Below, one piece after another: positions 1 through 5,421 of a DNA stretch of 5,421 nt. Position 1 is the stretch's first letter; the number at the start of each line of letters is the position of its first letter. The stretch comes from Flavobacteriales bacterium (GTDB lineage Bacteria > Bacteroidota > Bacteroidia > NORP154), in assembly GCA_012965625.1 (NCBI GenBank), contig DTSC01000054.1, positions 1 through 5,421 on the forward strand. Reading direction: 5' to 3'. A program made the translations under genes and the position numbers. The notes below the pieces were generated by a model. That model saw nothing but the letters and a program-made list of their open reading frames with translations. It searched no databases and was not told the DNA's origin.

Positions 1-91
1 TAAATTAGCAAAAGAAAAATTCCAAACAATCGTGTAATATCCCTGATTTATTTGACTAAATTTAACTTCTAAAAATTATAATAAGAAGCAC

Positions 92-1399
92 ATGGAGAAA
101 TTGAAAGAAAAGTTTGCGGAGAAGGCACTCCCTATGACGGATGAAATAAAAGATCTGCTTAAGAAACATGGTGACACCGTTATGGGAGAATATAACTTAT
201 CCCAAATGTATGGTGGAATGAAAGGTATCGTAGGAATGGTAACAGAAACTTCCAAGCTTGACCCTGATGAAGGCATTCGGTTTAGGGGATATTCAATTCC
301 TGAACTGAGGAAAACGCTTCCAAGAGCACCTGGTGGTTCAGAGCCGCTTCCAGAAGGAATCTTTTACTTGATGCTAATTGGCGAACTCCCTACAGAGGAA
401 GATGTTATTAATGTCAGCAATAATTGGGCTAGAAGAGCTATTGTCCCTAAACATGTCTTTAATGTCCTGGATGCTCTTCCTAAATCAACTCATCCAATGA
501 CCCAATTTAGTGCTGCAATACTCGCACTACGAACCGAATCTGAATTTGTAAAGGCATATAGGGCAGGGATCAACAAAAAAGACTATTGGGACCCCACCTA
601 TGAAGACGCAATGAACTTGATCGCAAGACTTCCTAGAATAGCAGCCTATATCTATCGAAGAATGTATTATGATGATGAACATATTGAACCTGATCCAAAA
701 TTAGATTGGGCAGCAAACCTTGCCCATATGCTAGGTTTTGATAGTGATGAATTTAAGAGGCTAATGCGGCTTTATATGACTATTCATTCTGACCACGAAG
801 GTGGAAATGTATCGGCTCACACAACACACCTCGTTGGATCGGCACTTTCAGATGTTTACCTCTCGTTTAGCTCAGGAATGAATGGGCTTGCTGGGCCTCT
901 TCATGGATTGGCCAATCAAGAAGTAATTCGCTGGATCTTAAATATGCAAGAAGAACTTGGAGGTGGGAAGCTGACTAAAAAGCAAATTGGAGATTATGTA
1001 CACAAAACCCTAAAAGAGGGAAAAGTTGTTCCGGGTTATGGACATGCCGTTCTTCGTAAAACAGACCCTAGGTATTTAGCTCAATTGGATTTTGCTAATG
1101 AATACATTAAAAATGATAATCTTATAAATACAGTACATCTTATTTATGAGGTTGTACCTCCAATTCTTAGTTCTATTGCTAAAATTAAAAACCCATGGCC
1201 AAATGTGGATGCGCATTCAGGAGCACTTCTGGTGCATTATGGAATGACGGAATATGATTTTTACACGGTGTTGTTTGGCATCTCCAGATCTCTGGGTGTA
1301 CTTGCCCAATTGACCTGGGACAGAGCACTTGGCCTGCCAATCGAAAGACCAAGTTCTACTACAACGGAGCTTATTAAAAAGAAGCTGAACATCAATTAA
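92..1399 (+). CDS. gltA: Citrate synthase, eukaryote-like type I
   Basis: This enzyme condenses oxaloacetate with acetyl-CoA to give citrate and CoA, the entry step of the TCA cycle, in the cytoplasm. The 435-residue protein is full length and closely resembles mitochondrial citrate synthases. Seen directly: the N-terminal block LDPDEGIRFRGYSIPE (residues 56-71), HSDHEGGNVSAHT (232-244), GLAGPLHGLANQEV (265-278), PGYGHAVLRKTDPRY (314-328) and PNVDAHSG (370-377). By family comparison with the pig enzyme, the catalytic triad is His271, His318 and Asp373. The oxaloacetate-binding residues would be His235, Arg327, Arg399 and Arg419. This is the dimeric type I form, not the hexameric NADH-inhibited form of E. 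coli. The ATG at 92 follows an A/T-rich leader without a Shine-Dalgarno sequence and gives a natural N-terminus. murA begins 31 bp downstream. The identification is secure; whether it is the only citrate synthase in the genome cannot be seen. Confidence 0.97.
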   Translation: MEKLKEKFAEKALPMTDEIKDLLKKHGDTVMGEYNLSQMYGGMKGIVGMVTETSKLDPDEGIRFRGYSIPELRKTLPRAPGGSEPLPEGIFYLMLIGELPTEEDVINVSNNWARRAIVPKHVFNVLDALPKSTHPMTQFSAAILALRTESEFVKAYRAGINKKDYWDPTYEDAMNLIARLPRIAAYIYRRMYYDDEHIEPDPKLDWAANLAHMLGFDSDEFKRLMRLYMTIHSDHEGGNVSAHTTHLVGSALSDVYLSFSSGMNGLAGPLHGLANQEVIRWILNMQEELGGGKLTKKQIGDYVHKTLKEGKVVPGYGHAVLRKTDPRYLAQLDFANEYIKNDNLINTVHLIYEVVPPILSSIAKIKNPWPNVDAHSGALLVHYGMTEYDFYTVLFGISRSLGVLAQLTWDRALGLPIERPSSTTTELIKKKLNIN

Positions 1400-1430
1400 C
1401 CTACTTTACTCCCTTAATCAACTCACAGAT

Positions 1431-2738
1431 ATGGGCACATTTGAAATCAAGGGAGGCTACCAGCTTAAAGGGGACTTGCATCCTCAAGGAGCTAAAAACG
1501 AAGCATTACAAATTCTGTGTGCCGTCCTGCTTACTACAGAAAGAGTAGTTATCGATAATATACCATCTATTCGAGATGTTGATTTTCTTATCGACTTGCT
1601 AAATGAGATCGGTGTGGAGGTTGAAAAACTTGGAGAAAACAAATATTCCTTTCAAGCCAAGGAGATTGATTTTGATTACTTAAACTCTGAAGATTTCAAG
1701 CAAAAAGGAGCTCGTTTAAGGGGGTCCATTATGATTATTGGGCCTATGCTAGGAAGATTTGGAAAAGGCTTTATTCCTAGTCCTGGAGGAGACAAAATAG
1801 GTCGCAGAAGGCTTGACACGCATTTCTTTGGCTTTGAAAAACTTGGAGCAACTTTTGAATATGACCAAAAAGAAGGCTTTTATCGTGTAGAAGGAAGCCA
1901 TTTAAAAGGAACCGAGATGCTATTAGACGAGGCATCTGTAACAGGAACAGCAAATATTATTATGGCAGCTGTTTTGGCAAAAGGCAAAACAAGTATTTAC
2001 AATGCTGCCTGTGAACCTTATTTGCAGCAGCTTTGTAAAATGCTAAATAGCATGGGTGCTAAAATATCTGGTATTGGCTCAAATCTACTTCAAATTGAAG
2101 GGGTTGAAGGTCTTGGCGGCTGCGAACACCGAATCTTGCCAGACATGATTGAAATAGGTAGCTTCATGGGCCTTGCTGTAATGACACAATCAGAGATTAC
2201 AATTAAAAATGTGTCTTTTGAAAATCTAGGGATAATACCAAATACATTCAGGCGTCTAGGTGTAAAATATGAGAAAAGAGGAGATGATATTTATATTCCA
2301 GAACAGGAAACTTATGAAATAGAAACATATATAGATGGTTCAATTCTTACAATAGCCGATGCAATTTGGCCTGGTTTTACCCCAGATTTACTAAGTATTG
2401 GCTTGGTTATTGCCACTCAAGCAAAGGGTTCTGTTCTTTTTCATCAAAAAATGTTTGAAAGCAGATTGTTCTTTGTAGATAAGCTGATTGATATGGGTGC
2501 ACAAATTATCCTTTGCGACCCACATCGAGCCACGGTAATTGGATTAAACAGGTCAATACCCTTGAGGAGTATTGAAATGACCTCACCCGATATACGTGCT
2601 GGTGTCTCATTATTAATTGCAGCAATGTCTGCAGAAGGAACAAGCGTTATCCATAATATTGAGCAAATTGACAGAGGTTATCAAAATATAGATACGCGCT
2701 TAAATAGTCTTGGAGCCCAGATTAAAAGAATAAATTAA
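1431..2738 (+). CDS. murA: UDP-N-acetylglucosamine 1-carboxyvinyltransferase (MurA)
   Basis: MurA transfers the enolpyruvyl group of phosphoenolpyruvate to the 3'-OH of UDP-GlcNAc, the first committed step of peptidoglycan precursor synthesis, in the cytoplasm. The 435-residue protein spans the whole two-domain EPSP-synthase-like fold; E. coli MurA has 419 residues. Visible motifs are QGAKNEAL with Lys22-Asn23, RLRGS with Arg97 (equivalent to E. coli Arg91), the active-site loop PGGDKIGRRRLDTH (118-131), WPGFTPDL with Asp319 (equivalent to Asp305), SPDIRAGVSL with Arg389 (equivalent to Arg397), and the C-terminal IDRGYQNID. The residue aligned with catalytic-loop Cys115 of E. coli is Asp121 (codon GAC, 1791-1793). 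In other bacteria this substitution leaves the enzyme active but insensitive to fosfomycin. A few extra residues around 292-312, before the WPGF motif, help explain the length difference. The start at 1431 lacks a Shine-Dalgarno sequence but places the KGGYQLKG strand and Lys22 exactly as in homologues. It is probably co-transcribed with the citrate synthase gene. Confidence 0.97.
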   Translation: MGTFEIKGGYQLKGDLHPQGAKNEALQILCAVLLTTERVVIDNIPSIRDVDFLIDLLNEIGVEVEKLGENKYSFQAKEIDFDYLNSEDFKQKGARLRGSIMIIGPMLGRFGKGFIPSPGGDKIGRRRLDTHFFGFEKLGATFEYDQKEGFYRVEGSHLKGTEMLLDEASVTGTANIIMAAVLAKGKTSIYNAACEPYLQQLCKMLNSMGAKISGIGSNLLQIEGVEGLGGCEHRILPDMIEIGSFMGLAVMTQSEITIKNVSFENLGIIPNTFRRLGVKYEKRGDDIYIPEQETYEIETYIDGSILTIADAIWPGFTPDLLSIGLVIATQAKGSVLFHQKMFESRLFFVDKLIDMGAQIILCDPHRATVIGLNRSIPLRSIEMTSPDIRAGVSLLIAAMSAEGTSVIHNIEQIDRGYQNIDTRLNSLGAQIKRIN

Positions 2739-2771
2739 CTTTGTTGGCTTTTAAATAATTCTCTAACAACT

Positions 2772-3389
2772 ATGAAAAAATACATCTCTTTATTTGCCAT
2801 TAGCATGGCATTACTATCTATGATTAGTTTCACGGACAAATACAAAAGGTCTTATGATGACCCTCCAACTATAGGTATTGCTGTGGGCAATTTGGCCCCT
2901 GATCTCAATTTTAATAATCCGGAAGGAGAAAAAATTGCATTGTCGTCACTAAAAGGGCATATTGTCCTTCTTGATTTTTGGGCGTCTTGGTGTGGCCCCT
3001 GCAGGCGTGAAAACCCAAACATTGTAAGAGCGTACCACAAATTTAAGGATGCAAAGTTTAAGGATGCAAAAGGGTTTGCCATTTATAGCGTGTCTCTAGA
3101 CAGAGCAATGGGTGCATGGAAGGCCGCAATAGCAAAAGATGGATTGGAATGGCCTTACCACGTTAGCGATTTAAAATCTTGGCAATCAGCAGCTGGTAAA
3201 ACATACAGAGTAAATTCCATACCGGCAAGTTTTCTTATTGATGCAAATGGAATTATTATCGGACGTAATCTGAGAGGCCCTGCGCTGGAGGAGGCTTTAA
3301 ACAAGCTTATAAAACAGCCAAATGACAAAAAAAATAAAGCCAAAAGAGATAAGAAACAAGATGATCTGGAACTCCATATAACAAAATAA
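2772..3389 (+). CDS. TlpA-family thioredoxin-fold protein, exported
   Basis: This is a 205-residue TlpA/ResA-type thiol-disulfide oxidoreductase or redoxin. A hydrophobic N-terminal segment (about residues 4-20, after MKK) looks like a Sec signal peptide. It contains no cysteine, so a lipoprotein anchor is unlikely and the product should be periplasmic or tethered by an uncleaved signal. The AhpC/TSA/redoxin domain starts near GNLAPDLNF (39-47). The active site is FWASWCGPCRRENP (69-82) with Cys74 and Cys77. The cis-proline loop is SIPASFLID with Pro151. FKDAK is repeated in tandem at residues 91-100 because of a 15-bp duplication in the DNA. The last 25 or so residues are lysine-rich and lie beyond the thioredoxin fold. 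The gene begins 33 bp after murA and may share its transcript. The family is clear; the physiological substrate (cytochrome c maturation, general disulfide reduction or stress) cannot be inferred from these neighbours, so no gene symbol is given. Confidence 0.93.
   Translation: MKKYISLFAISMALLSMISFTDKYKRSYDDPPTIGIAVGNLAPDLNFNNPEGEKIALSSLKGHIVLLDFWASWCGPCRRENPNIVRAYHKFKDAKFKDAKGFAIYSVSLDRAMGAWKAAIAKDGLEWPYHVSDLKSWQSAAGKTYRVNSIPASFLIDANGIIIGRNLRGPALEEALNKLIKQPNDKKNKAKRDKKQDDLELHITK
3042..3071 (+). repeat. 15-bp in-frame tandem duplication
   Basis: Two adjacent 15-bp units (3042-3056 and 3057-3071) match at 14 positions and differ only in the last base (G versus A, both lysine codons). Each encodes FKDAK. 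The duplication lies between the active-site helix and the following beta strand (GFAIYSVSLD) of the TlpA-like protein and adds five residues without breaking the frame. It looks like a recent slippage or unequal-crossover event. Confidence 0.85.
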
Positions 3390-3468
3390 AATTTGATCGA
3401 GGAGTATATCTGTCTGCAAGGTAAGGTCAAAATCACATCCTTTCTTATAAATATATCCCAAATTTTTG

Positions 3469-3481
3469 TGTCATTTTGTCC
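3469..3481 (+). promoter_or_regulatory. Candidate regulator site, TGTC direct repeat
   Basis: The sequence TGTCATTTTGTCC contains two near-identical pentamers, TGTCA and TGTCC, at an 8-bp period. It lies about 90 bp upstream of grpE and 13 bp upstream of a sigma-54-like element. Its position before a heat-shock chaperone operon makes a stress-regulator or promoter-associated site plausible, but that is inference. No CIRCE element (TTAGCACTC-N9-GAGTGCTAA) is present. Confidence 0.35.
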
Positions 3482-3494
3482 ACTTAATGAAAAA

Positions 3495-3510
3495 TGGCAA
3501 ATAAATTGAT
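3495..3510 (+). promoter_or_regulatory. Candidate sigma-54 (-24/-12) promoter for grpE-dnaJ
   Basis: TGGCAA-N5-TTGAT fits the sigma-54 consensus TGGCAC-N5-TTGCW with exact spacing. The -24 GG is conserved (3496-3497), but the -12 GC is GA (3508-3509). Transcription would start near 3520, giving a leader of about 50 nt before the grpE start at 3572. The missing C of the -12 element is a real weakness, so this is a candidate only. I found no better sigma-A-type TAnnTTTG element with a matching -33 TTG in the same interval. Confidence 0.35.
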
Positions 3511-3571
3511 CCTGATCTAAGTTAGAAGAAAACAAGCATTTTTTTAGACAAATTTCAATGACTACGCTAAA

Positions 3572-4153
3572 ATGACAGAAAAAGAGAAAAAGGCAGCAGA
3601 AAATCAAAAAAAGAAGGAAAACCATATTGAGGAAAATCCTAAATCTTCTGCTAAAAAGGAGGAAAGCAACAACGAACCTGTAGATAAAAGTCCTTCTCCA
3701 GATAATGAGAAATTAAGTGCTGATGACAAATATGCGGAATTGAATGATCGCTTCTTGCGTCTTTACTCTGAATTTGATAATTATAAACGACGGACTGCTA
3801 AAGAACGATTAGACCTATTTAAAACTGCAAGTGAAGAAATAGTTGTAGCCATGTTACCTGTTTTGGATGATTTTGACCGAGCAATAAAATCAAATGAAGA
3901 AACTAATGACAGTGAAGTGCTCAAAGAGGGTATAATCCTTGTAAGAAATAAATTTAAGGGAGTTTTGGAACAAAAGGGGCTTGAGCCCATGGATTCACAA
4001 GGAAAACCCTTTGATACAGATATCCATGAAGCATTGACAAAAATTCCTGCAACTAAAAAGAAGTTTAAGGGCAAGGTAATGGATGTGATAGAAAAGGGCT
4101 ATCTTCTAAATGGGAAAGTAATCAGATACGCTAAAGTAGTTGTAGGTAGCTAA
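3572..4153 (+). CDS. grpE: Nucleotide exchange factor GrpE
   Basis: GrpE is the cytoplasmic co-chaperone that releases ADP from DnaK so that ATP can rebind and substrate is released. It acts as a homodimer. The 193-residue protein has a highly charged, probably disordered N-terminus (1-48, rich in Lys/Glu/Asn/Ser). A long helical dimerisation region follows (about 50-95), including RFLRLYSEFDNYKRRTAKE. Next come the four-helix-bundle segment (VAMLPVLDDFDRAI, 92-105) and the C-terminal beta-wing domain. The GrpE signature is clear: FDTDIHEAL (147-155), then EKGYLLNGKVIRYAKVVV (174-191). Its length is normal for the family. The ATG at 3572 overlaps the TGA of a five-codon upstream frame; the leader has no Shine-Dalgarno sequence. 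dnaJ follows after 25 bp, so the two probably form one operon. dnaK is not in this window. Confidence 0.97.
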   Translation: MTEKEKKAAENQKKKENHIEENPKSSAKKEESNNEPVDKSPSPDNEKLSADDKYAELNDRFLRLYSEFDNYKRRTAKERLDLFKTASEEIVVAMLPVLDDFDRAIKSNEETNDSEVLKEGIILVRNKFKGVLEQKGLEPMDSQGKPFDTDIHEALTKIPATKKKFKGKVMDVIEKGYLLNGKVIRYAKVVVGS

Positions 4154-4178
4154 TTAAAAGGCTATCTAAATTTTAGAA

Positions 4179-5327
4179 ATGAGCAAAAGAGATTATTACG
4201 AAATATTGGGCGTTTCCAAAGGAGCGTCAAGTTCTGATATTAAAAAGGCTTATCGAAAACTAGCCCTTAAGTACCATCCTGACAAGAATCCGGATAATAA
4301 AAATGCTGAGGAAAGCTTTAAGGAGGCTGCTGAAGCTTATGAAGTCTTAAGCAATCCAGACAAAAAAAATCGTTATGACCAATTTGGCCATGCTGGCCTT
4401 GGTGGTGCAGGAGGAGGATTTGGTGGTGGTATGAGTATGGAAGATATTTTCAGTCAATTTGGAGATATCTTTGGTGGCGGTGGAGGAAGTCCATTTGATA
4501 GCTTTTTTGGTGGAGGCGGCAGAAGAAAAAGAGTTAACCGAGGATCAAACCTTAGAATTAAAGTTAAGCTAACACTAGAAGAAATTCTCAAGGGTGCAGA
4601 GAAAAAAATTAAGGTCAATAAATATGTGTCCTGTAAGGGTTGTGATGGGACTGGTGCTGAAGGAGGCGGTGCTTATAGTACCTGTGCTAATTGTAATGGC
4701 ACAGGACAAGTAACCAGGGTGTCAAATACCATCCTGGGAGCAATGCAAACTAGCTCTCCCTGTCCAAGCTGTGGAGGAGAAGGCCAAACGATCAAAGATA
4801 AATGTAACACTTGCTTTGGTGATGGTATTGTAAGCGGAGAAGACACCATTACGCTTGAAATTCCTGCAGGTGTTGAGGATGGGATGCAGCTCTCAGTAAG
4901 CGGAAAGGGAAACGCTGGAGCCCGAAGTGGAATTTCAGGGGACCTCATTGTATCCATTGAAGAAATTGATCATCCGGAATTAAAACGAGATGGAAACAAT
5001 ATTTATTATGATTTATATATTCATTTTTCTGATGCTGTATTGGGATCTACAGTAGAAGTTCCTACCATTGAAGGAAAGGCTAAAATTAAAATCGAAGAAG
5101 GAACTCAGTCAGGGAAATTGCTAAGGTTGCGAGGTAAGGGGCTTCCAAGTGTAAATGGGTATGGCAATGGTGATCTCTTAGTAAATATTAATATCTGGAC
5201 ACCACAAAAACTCACTAAAGAAGAAAAGAAGATTATTGAGACACTGAAAAGTTCAGAAAATTTTAAGCCTAATCCCTCTGATAACGAAAAAGGCTTCTTT
5301 GAAAAAATGCACCAGTTTTTCAGATAG
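4179..5327 (+). CDS. dnaJ: Chaperone protein DnaJ (Hsp40)
   Basis: DnaJ binds unfolded protein, delivers it to DnaK and stimulates DnaK ATP hydrolysis. It acts in the cytoplasm as a dimer. The 382-residue protein is a complete class A (type I) Hsp40. The J domain spans residues 4-68 with the invariant HPD at 33-35. A Gly/Phe-rich linker covers about 70-115. Four CxxCxGxG zinc-binding repeats start at Cys152, Cys169, Cys195 and Cys209 and should bind two zinc ions. The C-terminal substrate-binding beta domains run from about 220 to 340, including SGKGNAG and RLRGKGLP. The C-terminal helix region (345-382) ends in KMHQFFR. No key residue is missing. The ATG at 4179 gives the canonical MSKRDYYEILGV start, after an A-rich leader without a Shine-Dalgarno sequence. 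The 25-bp gap from grpE supports co-transcription and a shared role in the DnaK cycle. Confidence 0.98.
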   Translation: MSKRDYYEILGVSKGASSSDIKKAYRKLALKYHPDKNPDNKNAEESFKEAAEAYEVLSNPDKKNRYDQFGHAGLGGAGGGFGGGMSMEDIFSQFGDIFGGGGGSPFDSFFGGGGRRKRVNRGSNLRIKVKLTLEEILKGAEKKIKVNKYVSCKGCDGTGAEGGGAYSTCANCNGTGQVTRVSNTILGAMQTSSPCPSCGGEGQTIKDKCNTCFGDGIVSGEDTITLEIPAGVEDGMQLSVSGKGNAGARSGISGDLIVSIEEIDHPELKRDGNNIYYDLYIHFSDAVLGSTVEVPTIEGKAKIKIEEGTQSGKLLRLRGKGLPSVNGYGNGDLLVNINIWTPQKLTKEEKKIIETLKSSENFKPNPSDNEKGFFEKMHQFFR

Positions 5328-5382
5328 TACTGGCTGTGCATTGCTCATATTGTCGTGGTTTTTGCATCTCTTTTAGAAAAGA

Positions 5383-5421
5383 ATGTGTACAGAAAAAAAC
5401 ATCTTCGAAAGAAATCCGGCG
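5383..5421 (+). CDS. Possible 5' end of an unidentified gene
   Basis: An ATG at 5383 opens a frame that stays open for 13 codons to the window edge (MCTEKNIFERNPA). It starts 55 bp after dnaJ on the same strand, behind an A-rich stretch (TTTTAGAAAAGA) like the leaders of other genes here. Thirteen codons are too few to recognise a family or rule out chance. It is listed because a co-directional next gene would begin about here. Confidence 0.25.
   Translation, partial: MCTEKNIFERNPA

Larger units (their letters stand above)
3390..3571. other. Intergenic region between the TlpA-like gene and grpE
   Basis: This 182-bp AT-rich spacer separates two probable transcription units and is by far the longest gap in the window. 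It has no supported protein gene on either strand and no convincing rho-independent terminator after the TlpA-like gene. It holds the TGTC direct repeat, the sigma-54-like element and, at its 3' end, a five-codon reading frame (ATG at 3558) whose TGA overlaps the grpE start. Confidence 0.7.

Noticed and set aside
47..54. TTTATTTG resembling the Bacteroidota -7 element TAnnTTTG upstream of citrate synthase
   Set aside because: It matches at seven of eight positions, but no TTG lies at the expected -33 distance. Such strings are common in AT-rich DNA.
1..91. End of an upstream gene, given the TAA at position 1
   Set aside because: A stop triplet at the very edge without any preceding codon cannot show that a coding region ends there.
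2741..2769. Inverted repeat TTGTTGG / CTAACAA between murA and the TlpA-like gene
   Set aside because: The stem is seven pairs with one G-T wobble, mostly A-T, and has a 15-nt loop. No T-tract follows, so it is too weak to call a terminator. It ends just before the next ATG and is probably chance.
3155..3625. A 156-codon open frame on the minus strand crossing the intergenic gap
   Set aside because: It is antisense to the 3' end of the TlpA-like gene and the start of grpE. Its Phe/Leu/Ser-rich translation is what lysine-rich coding DNA gives on the opposite strand. It resembles no family I know.
4390..4545. GGN-rich low-complexity repeat
   Set aside because: It encodes the Gly/Phe-rich linker of DnaJ and needs no separate explanation.
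5369..5382. TCTTTT-AG-AAAAGA inverted repeat after dnaJ
   Set aside because: The two-base spacer cannot form a normal hairpin loop, the stem is A-T rich and no T-run follows. It does not support a terminator call.

Overview
The window looks like ordinary chromosomal housekeeping DNA from a member of the Bacteroidota, most likely the Cytophagales or a relative. This placement is inferred from three things. The DNA is AT-rich and its start codons follow A/T-rich leaders with no Shine-Dalgarno sequence. The citrate synthase is of the eukaryote-like type I. The MurA carries a GGDKIGRRRLDTHF active-site loop, which I associate with this phylum. All five complete genes lie on the + strand and appear intact.

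Layout: positions 1-91 are an AT-rich leader with no gene I can support. A tightly spaced trio follows: citrate synthase (92-1399), MurA (1431-2738) and an exported TlpA-type thioredoxin-fold protein (2772-3389). The gaps between them are 31 and 33 bp, so they are probably co-transcribed. A 182-bp intergenic region (3390-3571) then holds the most interesting non-coding signals: a TGTCA-N3-TGTCC direct repeat and, 13 bp downstream, a sigma-54-like -24/-12 element. Next comes the chaperone pair grpE (3572-4153) and dnaJ (4179-5327), separated by 25 bp. The last 94 bp contain no clear terminator. They may contain the first 13 codons of another gene, which runs off the window.

Functionally, citrate synthase feeds the TCA cycle, MurA commits UDP-GlcNAc to peptidoglycan synthesis, and the TlpA-like protein probably acts on thiols or disulfides outside the cytoplasm. 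These three show no obvious shared pathway. GrpE and DnaJ are the nucleotide-exchange factor and J-domain partner of DnaK, which is not in this window.

I found no mobile element, CRISPR array, RNA gene or evidence of a previously undescribed system. The points most worth a second look are the Cys-to-Asp replacement in the MurA active site (predicted fosfomycin insensitivity), the putative regulatory sites upstream of grpE, and a 15-bp in-frame tandem duplication in the TlpA-like gene.
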